Source: Anthoceros angustus
Taxonomy: Eukaryota; Streptophyta; Anthocerotopsida; Anthocerotales; Anthocerotaceae
Direction of reading: 5' to 3'
DNA: 64,000 bases
Assembly (NCBI GenBank): GCA_010909165.1
Contig: VJWM01000134.1
Location: 372,001 to 436,000, forward strand
Positions 33,498 through 45,640 of this stretch are shown here, one piece after another. Every line of letters starts with the position of its first letter. Position 1 is the first letter of the stretch. The translations under genes and the position numbers were made by a program. The notes beneath the pieces were generated by a model. It searched no databases. It was not told the origin of the DNA and saw only the letters and a list, made by a program, of their open reading frames with translations.

Positions 33498-36145
33498 TCA
33501 AGTCGCAGAAGGCAGGAAAGTCATGCAGATCGGGGGAACGATGTCGGCCATGGCCAGAAGAGCGGAAGGCATGGTCCAGAGGCCGTCCCCGCAGATGAAG
33601 CCAGAGGCCACGGCAATGGAGTGCGCGTCCCTGCCCTCCCTGTCCAGCAGCTCCCACGCAAAGGTGACAACGGAGCCCAGAAACATGTCGACGCTGATGA
33701 AGGCTCCCAGGTAGCAAGGCACGGCCATGGGGATGGGGATGGGGACGAACGGGGACCAGGAGGCGGGGGCCAGGTCCCGGAGCAGGCAGAGCAGGATGGA
33801 GGCAGAGAAGACGGCCAGGCAGAGTTCGAGGCAGTGCGCAGGCACGGCCGACAGGCCCTCCACTCCCAGGATCCCGAGGGCGCGGTATATCACGGCGAAG
33901 GGGACCTTGAAGGCGCCGTCGGGGTTGCCCACGTCGAAGGCGGTCCAGTACATCCAGAAGCAGAGGGGGCTCACGGCGCACCCCAGGGCGGTGCCTAGCA
34001 CCTGCCCTGAGAGCATTGCGCGGGGAGAGGAGAGGGTGAGGTAACCTGCCCTGAAGTCCTTCATCAGCTGGGAGCCCGAGGACACAGCCGAGAACATGAT
34101 CCCGCAGGACACCAGCCCGACCACCACCCCGCCCTCGCGCCCAGCCCAGGCCGCGAAGACGAAGATGGCCAGCTTCGCGTAGGTGGAGGCCAGGTCCAGG
34201 TCGGTGATTCCTGCGGTGAAGGAATTGCAGAAAGCGAATGCGGGGGCCAGGAGGTAGGATGAGAGGATGTGGTACCATTTGACGGCCGGGAAGAGGCGCG
34301 GGAGGAAGAAGGTGGACAAGGCTGCCAGTGTGAGGTAGGAGCAGCCCGCCGGCCAGCCGGGGACTCTGCCGCGCAGGAAAACCTCGTCCTCGTATTGGAG
34401 AGTATCGTCTGCATTGCGTTTCTGTGCAAGTGAGACCGTGGGAGAGGAGAAAGGACGAGAGCAGGAGTTACGGTTGGTGGTTACAGTACCTGGTAGAGCA
34501 TCCTGTGACTCTTTGATGCGTTGCTGGTAGATTCGGTGTGCCGATTGTACCACGATCTTGATCAGGCGGTAGAATCCGTCTCCCAGGATGAGAGAAATTG
34601 CAATAAACACCTGGCAGCGGATTTGAAATGAGCAGTGCGATGGCGTGAAAGGTAAGAGCAGATGCCGTGGCAATTAATTTTCCTCGTACCTTGTAGCCAT
34701 ACAGGCCCTTGAAATCAGTGGATGCAAGACCGGCAGGATACCAGGTCCCCTCTTGCCTGCTGATGAGAGGCCATAACACTCCCCAACTGGCCAAGGCTCC
34801 AAGCATGAGCGAGCAGTTCACAGTATGAGAGCAGATCATGCCCGCTCCCACGTAAGATAGATTGAAGTCGAGATAGAAGCTGCGCAAGCGCAGCACGAGG
34901 AGCAATTAACAAATTTTAAACGGGCACGCCAGAGAAGGGAGAGATGCCGCTACGGACTGTCAAGCTCTCACCTATTTCGAAAGGCCTTGAGACCGAAGAT
35001 AGGGAATTTCTCAAATCCACACGTACCGCCAACTCCACTGAAGAACCATTTGAAAAGGCTCCACAGAAAGCTCAAGCTGGAAGACCGTGCAAGGGAGAGC
35101 AGTCGCTTCCTACGATTCTCGTCGAGAGGCAGAGATGCGGTGAGAAGAGAGCCGACAGAGAAAGAAGCAACGCAGAGAAACGAACCTACATACATCGGTC
35201 TTACTCGGATAAGTCGGAGCCCTTGGAGTTGTGGAAGTTGTTGATGAGCAAGGCTGTGGCTGTACCGCTGGGATACACAAGCTTGTACTTCAAGATCATG
35301 ATCTTCATAGCCGATGTCAACATTTTATCAGGAACATGGACGTGAGATCAGAGGAGGAAGGGAAATGCCAAAGAATGTGATAATATGGAGGTTACCTGAG
35401 AGAGAGGTACCAAGACTGCGATGCCGGTGAAGCTAACCAGGAACAAGTAGCCATAGATCCACTTTAAGGACAAATCCTTCACGTCCTCTATCCTGTTCCC
35501 GGGATAGTCAGCTCCGATGGTGGCGTACGAGCTGCTATCCAGGGCCACAAGCTGCGCCGCGAATCCACCTGATTCGACACCAATTCCCGCGGGGAAAGAC
35601 ATCTCGACCTCAAATGCGCATTGCCAAGCACATGCGCATCGGAGCAAGCTGGCGTGCGGACAAGAAGCCACTCGGAATGCAGCTGCAGGCTAACCAGTGA
35701 AGCAGATGGTGGAACAGGCCACCACAGTGGTCTGGATGACGGCGTTCTCCTGCGGCGTGAAGGGGCGAGTGCGAATCCCCATCCTGCTCAGCCCCGCCGT
35801 CCAAGCCTTGATCGAGCAGAATCCGAGCAGGCCTGCCGCCACGTTCAGGTTGGGATTCACTCCTATCGTGAGCAGCATCTTGAGCGCGATGATGGAGAAG
35901 AGAGTTCCCAGTACCGCGCTCGCCACCGCGCCCCGCACTGTCACCTGCGCCTCCCATGGCGGAATGCTGGAGAGGCGACTCGCCTGCTCCTCGCTTTCTT
36001 CCTGCCAAAACGAACCACATATTGCAACACCACACGCAATGCGACGATGCATCACATTCCAGCTTCCATCCTAATTCATGGCACGCACATCGATTGCCGC
36101 GCCGTTGTCAAGCAATGTGCGCTCCAGCTCCGAGCTGCAGGCCAT
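33498..36145 (-). CDS. YSL-type oligopeptide transporter, paralog 2 (GC-rich)
   Basis: Eight exons: 36089-36145, 35695-36001, 35396-35568, 35205-35302, 34972-35109, 34690-34879, 34490-34610, 33498-34408, total 664 residues. Internal exons of 173, 98, 138 and 190 bp are the same length as in paralog 1, showing tandem duplication. Signatures: [83 protein letters not shown] and [18 protein letters not shown]. Same transport role inferred. The last exon is strikingly GC-rich (roughly two thirds by eye) against about half in paralog 1. The first exon is short and was chosen because it gives a Met, an acidic N-terminus and a good GT donor; it is less certain. The seventh intron is 81 bp and open in frame, at the same place as in paralog 1. 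Confidence 0.92.
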
Positions 36146-36149
36146 TTCG

Positions 36150-37370
36150 ACTCGTCCGCTACGACTAGCATGGTTCAGAGAAACATGACTGTAGAGTGTG
36201 GCGTTGCTGTACTGGAAAAGATGCAGTGACAACGTTGTTACGTCGAAGACACACTCACATGCTACGGTCCGTACCCGAGAGACAGCTTTTTAATATTGAA
36301 TAATGCGGGCCCAAATGACAGCCAGCATTAAATGTACAGGAATCAGGACTACCATCCCCCCAGTGCAGTCCCATGTCTGCTCTGCGCATCCACAACCCAC
36401 CCCTCGCTAGGTCCAGATCGAACCTCAGATAAGAGAGAGGTTAAACTTGCCTGTGGTCCAGACTTCAGCCCATGAGTGATGGCAGTGAGACTTGGCTGTT
36501 CCATGACCGTGTCAGCCTTTAACCCTCGAGTAATACATGTCGCTGCAGGGGGCGGAGGCGAAGTTTGAAGAAGACGAAGGCCCACCGGCTCCCCATGGCT
36601 TGCTCCGGTATCGGCATTTCTTAGAAACAGACGGGCAAGGCTGAAGACAAACACACCAATTTCAAGTGAGTCATCCATCCGTCGCCGTAGCCGGTGCCGT
36701 AGAGGCAAGAAAAGTATGTACTCGTCTCTATCAACGAATCACCACCTCAAGACAACTAATTCTGAAAAGAAGGAATGAAGGGGGAAAGTCAGTGTGGGTG
36801 GGGATGCTCTATGTAAGGATGAAGGGCCACGCAGGAATTAGGTGTCTGCGGTTCACTACTTACTTGTTTAGGTGAGTCTGCACAGTGCAGCACAAGCGGG
36901 TGAAGGACAGGATCCCCTTTAACAAACGAAAGACGGTGTCAGGATAAAGCCCAGACCAAGGACACACCGGGCTCAGGCCCCAACCCAAAAAAAAAAACCA
37001 CACACAGGCACAACGCAGCCACACATGGAAACACTCTTACAGAAATCAGTCAGTGGATATGGTCCCAAGATCAAATCTGCGAGGTCTACGACTCCATATC
37101 AGTTAAAAGGGGTGGAGAGGGATGACTGGCTTGCCCCCTCCTGCATTTGTTCCCACTCCTGACAAAATACCACCCACAACCACTGGAAGACCGCGACTTC
37201 TAACTGGAAGAAACTTCTCGCCGAAACGCATTTTTACACCTGAAACAAAGGACTTCTGGTTGTACCGTAACCTGAAGCTGTGAAGAGAAAGGGTGGAAAA
37301 GCTGGCAGAACGACAATGGGACCGAGAACAAAGTGTGTCTGAGGTGGTCAAACAATTCTCAATGGATATG
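36150..37370. other. Intergenic region, no recognised gene
   Basis: Between YSL paralog 2 and the GTD-binding gene. A poly-A tract lies near 36990. The open frame at 36349-36708 has no motif. The minus-strand stretch 37103-37350 could hold a small last exon of the GTD-binding gene if its 37376 donor is used. Confidence 0.4.
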
Positions 37371-40300
37371 TCATACCTTGGAAAATGAAGAGGCGGTAGA
37401 AGGCTCTTCTTGTGGCCAATGCTCTGCAGTTTTCAAAGGTCTTTTTTCAAGCCCTCGCAGCTCCCGAAGTTGTTGAGCTATTTCCTGAAGTACCTTCATC
37501 TCTCCATTCTCTCTTCTCAGGGAATCAATGGTCTGCCTCATTGACTGTCGATCTGCTTCCAGGGATTCCAGTCTGGAAATCAGACACAGAGCTTCTTCTT
37601 CCATCATCATTCTATACCTATCCCTATTCACCATCGATGCAGTGCGCCAGTCTGTATAACCTGAGGTCACTTGACTCTCAACCTCTTCCCCCTGTTCCAT
37701 GCCTGATTCCTCCAGTGCACTGGAGGCTTCAGGCTGACGTCTCTTTACACCCAACTGACCAAGACCTTGTCTCCTATTCTCTCGTTTCTTTTTTGTGATC
37801 ACCCTATTTTGCCCATGATCGGACATCCTAAAAGGATGTGGATCCGGCTTACCAAGACGATTGCTAGTCTCGTTCACTACAAAATGTTGCACAGATTCAC
37901 CCGCCCTTCCATCTACAGTTTCTTGCTCTGGGTCATTTGGCAGGGACCTTAGCTGTTCTGGCTCCGGTCGCCGATCCGCTCCATCTCCTGAAGAAACTTC
38001 ATAGACATCCAGCACTTGAGATTCAGGCGCATTCGCATATGTAGCAGAAGACTCATCGACGTTGTCCCTGAAGCCTGTCTTCAAGTTTACCATGGTCCCT
38101 GTGGCACTGGAGGAGACAATTGGCAGTCCACCAGCTGAGAATTGTGGCTCCTTGTACAAAACTAATTCTGTCGAATTTAGACCAGCCATTTCTTTCTGTG
38201 ACTGTTCCTCAATCATCTCCTGGCCTCCAGCAGCCTGCACACTTCTGTCCAGGTCTGCGGGGAGCCTTCTTCTTTCTGCAACAATTTGCACCAATAACAT
38301 CAGAAGTTGTTATTGGTGCAACACTCCAAGAGCAATGCACTCCTTTGCTTATTACTGCTCAAACTGAACACACACAAAAGCTATGACAGCCACTGCAAAA
38401 CTCTGAGAAAGTCAACACAGAGAGACGTTGAAAGAAGGTCGTTTTTTCATGCAAGCAGGAAGGTCACGCACCTTTGTCAGACACTACAAGTGACAGCCAC
38501 GCCTTGTAGTTCTATGTCCTCTTTAAGTTATAGAGCTTAATTAATCTTTCTACTGCCTTAGTGAGACCGATGCTTTTCATGGCCAAAAGTCCAAAGACAA
38601 GTATCTTCAACCAACGCTTTAAGTATCTAGGTTGTATCGTACCTTGCTCAGCACGTTCCGCTTCTTCATCTTTTTCTACCGGTTGTTCTTTCTGGGAATC
38701 TGTTAAACCCTTGGCTACTGGCGACCTTCGTGCAACCTGAGGATACGGTTTCCTTCCTAGTTGTCCTTCAAGTTTTCGGACATACTCCAACACTGACAGT
38801 CTGTTTTCCTCTAGAACCAAATTTCGGGCAGTTTCAGCATCCCTAGCAGCCTGTTGACCAGAGGAGCCTTCCGCAGGAGATTCGATCCTTGACATTCTAG
38901 CACGCTCATCTTCCAGAATGGTAAGAGCTGCAGACGATTTCAGGGCATTCAAAAGCCTTTCTCGGCTCTCGGCAATATCGCTTGTGGTTCGCTGTTCTGA
39001 CCCAAGTCTGGGATCCACACTCTGAACATTCGGGATCACACGTTCGGACTCAGGCTGGGCTGAGTCAAATAGCTCTAACAAATTCCTCCCATCCTGTTCA
39101 GAGAGGGACTCACGATGTTCACGATCCCGCATCTCTTCCTCATGTGTGTCAAGTTTGGAATCGGTTCTTGCAGGCACTGACGCAAAGTCTGCCACCTGCT
39201 CTGCTCCAGCCCCATCTACAGCATTATTTCCGCCACTCCTGCTTTCAGTTTCCGAGCAAGAGCGGTCTTCGTCTCTTCCAAAACGTCCCGCATGCGGTGA
39301 ATTCCTTTCCGATGATACCTCCTGACCAGTTGCCCACTTCTCGCCTAGAAGTCTTCTCCTGTAGATACTAACCTCATCCTCTAACGCTAACAGCTCCTGC
39401 TCCCTTTTCATCACCAGTTCCCTCAGGATAGAAATTTCCTGTTGATCATATCGCGACCTCTCTTCCGCCATCCGTTCGTACTGACGAGCTTCCATTTGGA
39501 CTACCGCCTTCTCTTCTTGCAGCCTCGCTATCATCGCCATTGCTTCGCTGGCCGCACTTGCAGATGCATTTCGCTCCTCCTCCAGTTCCATGTACAGTAT
39601 AGACAAAGCATCTCTATCCATAGGCAACGAATCTCTGCAAGCCACCTCCTTACCATCCGGATCCAACTCCCACATACGACGGTCAGGGTCCTGGTCCGAG
39701 GCATCTCCGACGCTTCCCTTCCTACCGACAGCACTACAAGCAACGCTGTCAGAGTCCAATTCACACACGGCATTGCCCTGAGAAGCATTGCCTTGCCCCT
39801 CGGCAGCCAAACCATCCATACTCCTTCCGCTCGCCGCGTGGCTCCCTTGCTCCACAGGGACAGCCCCCCCTTGGCCAGCATCGCACAAACGGTTGCTGCC
39901 GGAGACGAGCTCCATCCCTGCCCTCAGTCTCTCTACCAAATCCCTAGAGAACTTCCGCTTCAGGGACCGAATCTCGCCTGCCCCTGCACCCACCACCGGC
40001 AGATTGCAGAGCGGGCAGACCACCACAGTGCTCCCGATTTTGTTCTTAGACGCGCAGGACTTGATGGTGCTCAGCACGACTTCATCCATCACGTCCGCCT
40101 GCTCCCCACCAAATTGCCTGCTCTTGCTGCTCAACCCATCAAACCCAGAATCCCCACCCTGCCGTCCCTCACCCGGCGCGAGGCTCTGCTGCACTGCAAT
40201 GCCCCTCTCCGCATTCTCACCCTCAGGCGGAAAATGATCCCCCTTCCTGCAAGAGCAAGTGAGCACAGACAGCGCGCACACTTCACACAGACTACTCATC

Positions 40301-40599
40301 CCCAGTGCGAGGCGCGCCAAGGAGGTCCTCAGCTGCGCGACCTGCTTGGCATGATGCTCGCACAAGAGCGGCTCCGCCTCCGCCTTGTCCTCGACGGACC
40401 CGCCGAGGGGCCGGCCTCCCCCGAACGAGGCCGGCAGCTGGAGGTTAAAAGCGTGGCCCAACGTCAGACTGACGAAATACAAGAGACTGGTAACAAGGAC
40501 CAGCACAGCCAACACAAGCTCCAGAAACGCATTAACCAAGGCAGACGCTCCCCACAGATCCTGCCCGCCTATCACCTTATCAACTCTCCTGCATGCCAT
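37371..40599 (-). CDS. GTD-binding (DUF593, zein-binding) membrane protein, MyoB-like
   Basis: Exon 1 38643-40599, intron 38276-38642 (367 bp), exon 2 to the stop at 37371, 953 residues. Residues ~22-50 form a strong membrane anchor (VLAVLVLVTSLLYFVSLTLG). A Cys-rich patch follows (CEVCALSVLTCSC, later CPLCNLPVV). Residues ~330-420 are the GTD-binding coiled coil (LYMELEEERNASASAASEAM, EISILRELVMKREQELLALE), the hallmark of plant MyoB and FLOURY1-type proteins that tether myosin XI to vesicles. Further coiled coil lies near residues 870-930 (EEALCLISRLESLEADRQSM). A GT donor directly before the stop (AAG-GTATGA) leaves room for a short extra exon, so the C-terminus is uncertain. Start chosen as the first Met before the anchor. 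Confidence 0.85.
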
Positions 40600-42308
40600 C
40601 TAGCACCGGGCGGGGGCGGGGCGGCGCGCGAACACCACACAAGAACAACAACATATCTCGATTCTACTACCCCGACCACCACGACGCTTCCGCACGCGGC
40701 CGCATACTAACCCGCTACCCTCCGCGCCCGTACCTGCTCTCTCGAGAAGATAATGCACCTCTACCGTCAACACCCGGACTCCAAAATCGAATCCGAAGAT
40801 CAAGCAAATTCAGCCGGAAATCCAGCTACAACTGCGTGCAAACCAGCGAAGGATAAACCCGGCTGTCTCCCTGGCAGGCTCCGGAGCGGCCAGGCCGAAG
40901 AGCCGGAGTGCCTCGGAAATGACACCTGGCCAGAAGCAGCAGTACACCCGCTTATGAGCCCAACGAACAGCAAAGAGATGGGGTGAGGTGTCAAGCGACA
41001 ATGACAGACTTCAAGGTACATCCAGCTGCAGCTCCCAGGCACGCACACCGTTCCCAGCCGCAATCCTGCGACGACGAGGAGGCTACTGCAGCACAACCTC
41101 GCTCGTCGCTCCCCGGCCGGAACTGCTCTACAGAGGCCTCAGCATACAATTCACTACAGAAGCGTTCTCCAGCTACAGCACCTCTACAGGAAGCCGGTCC
41201 GTCCTACTAACCAACAGCTCCAATTCCCGCTTCCCAGATCCTTCCTCGACAAGCCACACATCAAACCAGAAACCAGAGCTCCAGGGAACCCTGATCCACG
41301 CAACAGTTCACCACTCCAGGCGCACACATCCAGATCCGCAGCCAATGCAGGGAATGCAAATGCAAACGGCAATCCAGAAATGCAATCCGAATTGAAATCC
41401 ACAATGCAGTCCGACATGCAAGAAGGGCGAGAAGGACGAGCGCAAACCTGGAAACAGGACGACGTGTGGCAGCAGCAGTAATGCGCCTAGGCAGCGATGA
41501 CGCTGCAGTACGGCCCTCCGGCAGGACGATCGACAGTGGAAGTGCGGGCCGGCCCGGCCCGGCTGGGCGCAGTAGTGCGGGGCGGGAGCAGGACGGACGT
41601 CACACTCCAGACTGCCCGCGTTGGCTGCGGGTTGGTGGACCCTAAATCCACATTCCCGGCTGGGGCGCTGCCGGTAGCCAGTGGCTGGCGCGCCACCGGG
41701 AAATACTAGAAACAGATTCGCGAATGGATCAAACGGGAGGCTGTGAGCTCCCGCCCTAATTCGAAAATCGAGCTGGACGCGGCATGGACATCGGCAGGGG
41801 TTCCGGGAATGGGGTAGAGCCTGCATCAAAACCACAGGCCGTTCAACCTTCCCAGAAAGGGCACCAGGCACATTGGACGGAGCAGCAGCAGCGGACATGA
41901 GGCTGTTACCTTTCCCACTTTGACTGGTCCCGATGGCCATGACTCTATTCTGGCTGCAGGCCAACCTGTGCCCACCTACCCACGGGCCATGGCTCGGGAC
42001 AAGGGTGAAGAAGGTGAGCAGAAATAGACCAGAGGACAGAGGCAGAGACGTACATATCCCATGTGCAAGATACCCAGCCGCTGCTTCACAGGTCTGGTCA
42101 GTGGGAAGTGACTCCAGCTACGAATGGCTTTGAGAGGGTGTTGGAACTGTGGAGACAAAAGAGAAGAGGAATAGAACATGACATGTGATTACCAACAAGG
42201 GCCAGCACATCAAACAGAGAATGGCATCATCCGCAAATGGTGGGTGGGCCTTTTGCAGTGTTCTGAACTGAAATACAGACCGGTCCCACGCAGACAGGAG
42301 GCAGCCCA
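40600..42308. promoter_or_regulatory. Long upstream region of the GTD-binding gene
   Basis: Gap of 1.7 kb between the GTD-binding start and the deacetylase stop, both on the minus strand. It must carry the GTD-binding promoter and 5' UTR, possibly with a 5' UTR intron. A GGACGTCAC element near 41593 resembles a bZIP site. The long frames at 41308-41964 are compositionally odd (Cys, Pro and Arg rich) and probably non-coding. Confidence 0.4.
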
Positions 42309-43926
42309 TTATTGGCTGCTAGGTCGGAGGTTCAGTAGGTCCGAGATGGAGCGGACTGAGTAGCCACGTCGTCGCAATCCAGGTAGCAGTTTCCGCAAGA
42401 CCTGCGATGGAAGTGGGGGATATTTTACCAGGTCTGCGACAGCCAACTTTGACGAAGCCAGGGGAAGAAAGAGTGTGGAATTACCTGTGCCGTTTGGTGT
42501 TGCTGTGGGCTTCGGTCGTGCAATACAATGACAGCTCCAGGATGAACCTGTTGGGAGAAGAGCGGTGGTGGGAGAAACACTGAAATGAATTTCGCACTTT
42601 ACAAGAGGAGAATTGGGCTCGAATTCTCACCCTCCAGAGTAAGTACTGCGCAATGAGATTTCCCTGGGAGGTGAAGACGTTGTCGAAGGGGAACAGGGAT
42701 CCCAGAGCTGTGCGGTATCCGTGAGACTTGGCCCGCTCCACCATGGGATTCGTGAAGAAGCCATAACCCTGCATCCAATCCAGCACGTGCAGTGCTAGTG
42801 AATGGACAAGCGGTGCGCAACCACCAGGGCGAGTAGCAGGTATACTGGATCATCTTTCCGACATACAGGACGAAACCACTTGATGGGATTCCCGTCGGAG
42901 TCACGGAAGTACAATCTGTTGAGCCGGTTGTCCACGGCTACCAGCTGCTGCTCGAAATCTGTCTGTCATTGCCCCATCAGTGAGGACAAATCTCACGAGC
43001 GGCAAACTTCACAACAACAGCAGAGGCTACGCAACGGTAAAAAAGACGATGCCGGCAAAAACGGTGGAGGAGCAAAGAGCTGTGACAATACCATCGACAG
43101 ACGCCATGAAGGCTCGTCAAACATGGTGTGATTGCCGACCTCGTGGCCTGAACACATGGATGGCACAAGCTCTAGAGTCGTCATCACACTCGTAGCAACA
43201 CAGATGAGACTTCCGTCTCTTCCGCACAATTACACAGGCCATCAAAGAGCCAACAAGACATGACAGCAATTCACTTGCTCGTTCACATCAGTTCAGAGCA
43301 GATAGATGCCTTCTCTGTGTATTCGCTCCACCAAAGTAGGACAATGGTCCATATTGTGCCCTATGATGAAAAATGTTGCGTTGCTCTGATTCTCCCTCAA
43401 GATGTCCAGGAGCTGGCCACAGCAACAGCATCAAAACATCACAAGCCACAACAACAACAACAACAACAAAATCCCGTTTCCACAAAATCCTGCAAAAAAC
43501 CTACCTCAGGCGTGATGTCTTCATGCGGACCATCATCGATCGTGAGAGCCACAACCAAATCTGCATGCAAGTCCATTCAAACAAGACGGCATCATCCCCC
43601 TGCCTTTCCGCCACCCGCCCTTCACAAACCGGCAGTTTCTGCTCTTGCACCGAAGCTGCCGTACCAGTGGTTGGCTTGAGGAACAGGACATCCTGCCGCT
43701 GCCTCTGCATCCACCTCACCAACCAGGTCGGCTGGAAGGCCAACCTGCGAGTGCAACCAACACACGAGATAAAAACCCTAACCCTGCCATTCCATTTCCA
43801 TTCCCACGACAGCAAGCATTCCAGTCCATCCAATCCGACTCACGAGAATCCAATGGCAGCAATGCCGATCAAAATGGTCCCCGCCGCAGCCACCACCGCC
43901 TTGGTGCAAGCCCCAAGCAGGCCCAT
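42309..43926 (-). CDS. NodB-type polysaccharide deacetylase
   Basis: Nine exons: 43844-43926, 43665-43744, 43505-43560, 43310-43412, 43092-43147, 42867-42962, 42631-42768, 42485-42547, 42309-42401, total 255 residues in frame. Residues 1-28 are a signal anchor (VVAAAGTILIGIAAIGF). NodB motif 1 is LTIDDGPHED (the TFDD-type metal Asp pair), followed by NATFFIIGHNM. Motif 2 is HEVGNHTMFDEPS (two metal His). Motif 3 is KWFRPGYGFF (catalytic Arg-Pro). Later motifs are YRTALGSLFPFD and HPGAVIVLHD with its His. All expected catalytic residues are present. The order and the GHEVGNH and DEPS words look closest to fungal chitin-deacetylase-like proteins, from memory. Likely acts on an N-acetylated glycan in the secretory path. 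The intron after exon 4 uses a GC donor. Divergent from the F-box copy at 44593. Confidence 0.88.
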
Positions 43927-44592
43927 GCCCCGGTGCTCCCGCACCGCTGCGCCCTACCATTTCCCAGCCCCGCCAAATCAATCTCCAGAAATCCGAGAAC
44001 CGCCATCCCCCCGCACCCCAAAAATCCATCACACCCCAGTCCAGTGGCGACGGCGACCATAATCCGCCGCGGCCCCGCCTCGCGCTTCTTCCGCCCCCTC
44101 ACATCGACGCTCTCCCGCTCCCGCACCCGCGTCGCAGCTCCTTCCAGGAAACTGGCCCTGCTCACCCGCCTCCCGCCGCCGCTCAAAATGGGCGCGCGAT
44201 TCGCGGAGTGCGCGTCCTCAGGCCACGACGACGTCATTGCCAACGCACGACATTGGCCCCGGCAGCAAGGCCCCAGCACCTGCACCTGCACCAGCAGGCA
44301 CGCCATGGCGGAGCTCGCCCCAAGCGGAGCTCTTCCACGGGAGAGATTTTCTGAGCTCCATCTCCTAACTCATCCCAGTCTTTACAAGTTCAGTTAACGC
44401 ATTCCTAGTTAGGTTTTGTAAGGTAGCCACTTAACACTTAACGGAGCACGAAACCGTGGGCCATCATTTCTCGGCGAGCTCGAGGCACGGAGCACGCTTC
44501 ACGACATCAGGACGCGGCAGTCGTTTTCTCCTCCGACGACGGGCGAGCTTGGCAGTCTCTGTGAGGAACTGGAGCTCGGGCGGGGCGCGGCT
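43927..44592. promoter_or_regulatory. Shared upstream region of divergent deacetylase and F-box genes
   Basis: About 670 bp separate the deacetylase ATG (43926, -) from the F-box-like ATG (44593, +), a head-to-head arrangement. Parts recur at 48430-48834 before the second F-box gene, for example the GGGCCATCATTT word and the GGCAGTCG word, so the promoter was duplicated with the pair. I see no clear TATA box. Confidence 0.5.
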
Positions 44593-45640
44593 ATGGCGGG
44601 CGATGAGGGAGGAGACGGAGCGGGCGGGAAGGAGGAGACGGAGCGGGCGGGAAGGAGGTGGAGGAATTTTGATCTTGGCGCGGCTGGCGCCGCAGGAGCT
44701 GGTGCAGGCGAAGCTGGTGTGCAAGGAGTGGACGAGCGTGGTGCGGGCGCAGCGGGCGAGGCAAGGTGAGCTGTAGTTCCTGTTCGCCGCGAATCAGGGC
44801 TGCGATGCGAGCCGGCCGTTGGAGGTCCGGGCCAGGCAGTGCTGGGCCTACGATCCGACGAGGAAAGTCCTGGTTCCCGACAGAGCTGCCGGCGGCCATG
44901 GACTTGCGCAAGGCGCAAGTCTGCGGCACCACGCCGAGGTCCCGGGGGGGTGGCGTTCGTGGACCGGGCGGGCTTGCAGCCTCTGAAGCCCGGGGAATCG
45001 GGCTTAAGCTTGTTGGACACCGTCTGGATCGGGAATCCGCTGCTGAGGACTTGACGACGGGTGCCGTGCTCCCGCGCGCCGCTCACGGACGTGGTGGCCC
45101 GCCGCGCGGGTAGCTTCAATCTGGTACAGCATCGGCAGACGGCGAAGCAGCGGGTGGAGGGAAGGGACGAGTTCGCCTGGGGGATGCGAGTCTTCGATTC
45201 TGTGACCGGGGAGTGGAGGGAGACGGCGGGCGTGCGGACCTCGGTCCAGGCCGGCATTCTGTGCTAGAAAGACGCCCGAGTTGGGGACTCTGGGCTTCTC
45301 TTCTACCTCAAGGCGTGGCATGACGCGGAGCTAAGGCTTCCTGTGGCCGAGGTGCCGAGGTACAGCGTGGAGAAGGATCAGTGGAGCGTGGCGGCGCGCA
45401 GGGCCCTGGCCGCATCGCGAGGGCCGTCCTCATTCCGGGACGCTCCGTGTGTTCGAGCACCAGGGTGTGATCTCTTCGCCGCATGCTGAGCACACTGCGC
45501 GCATCTTCGGCTTCTACAAGCACGACCCTGGGACGAAGGGATGGGCCTTGGACCAGGAGTCCGAGGTGCACAACATGACGGGGTTTCATGCCGGTGGCGG
45601 AGGCGGCTATGTGCAGCCCGTGTGCTTCAGGAAGTTTATT
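44593..45640 (+). pseudogene. F-box protein pseudogene (first copy)
   Basis: Homologous to the gene at 48835-50293 from its start to near the end. The F-box-like stretch LAPQELVQAKLVCKEWTSVV is readable, then a stop directly follows RQGEL. Later matched words appear in different frames, for example WAYDPT, SFNLVQHRQ, EFAWGMRVFDS and DMTGFHAGGGGGYVQ. There are several stops, a ~120-bp loss in the middle and multiple frameshifts. A ~23-bp tandem repeat (GAGACGGAGCGGGCGGGAAG) interrupts the N-terminus at 44610-44660. This is true decay, well beyond the one-base differences seen in the repeats. Confidence 0.85.

Noticed and set aside
33436-34278. Second minus-strand frame of 280 codons in YSL paralog 2
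   Set aside because: High GC removes stops from alternative frames. The composition (Arg, Gly, Pro, Leu) is that of a shadow, and the other frame carries the YSL motifs.
37103-37351. Last exon of the GTD-binding gene
   Set aside because: A GT donor at 37376 and possible AG acceptors near 37270-37240 exist, but the resulting tails are short and unconserved to my knowledge. I kept the stop at 37371 and only noted the alternative.
39442-40710. Plus-strand open frame of 422 codons
   Set aside because: It lies antisense to exon 1 of the GTD-binding gene, is rich in His, Arg and Pro, and has no motif. The minus-strand protein has a clear membrane anchor and coiled coil.
41308-41964. 218-codon minus-strand open frame
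   Set aside because: Unusual Cys/Pro/Arg composition, no domain and no splice continuity. More likely promoter or 5' UTR of the GTD-binding gene.
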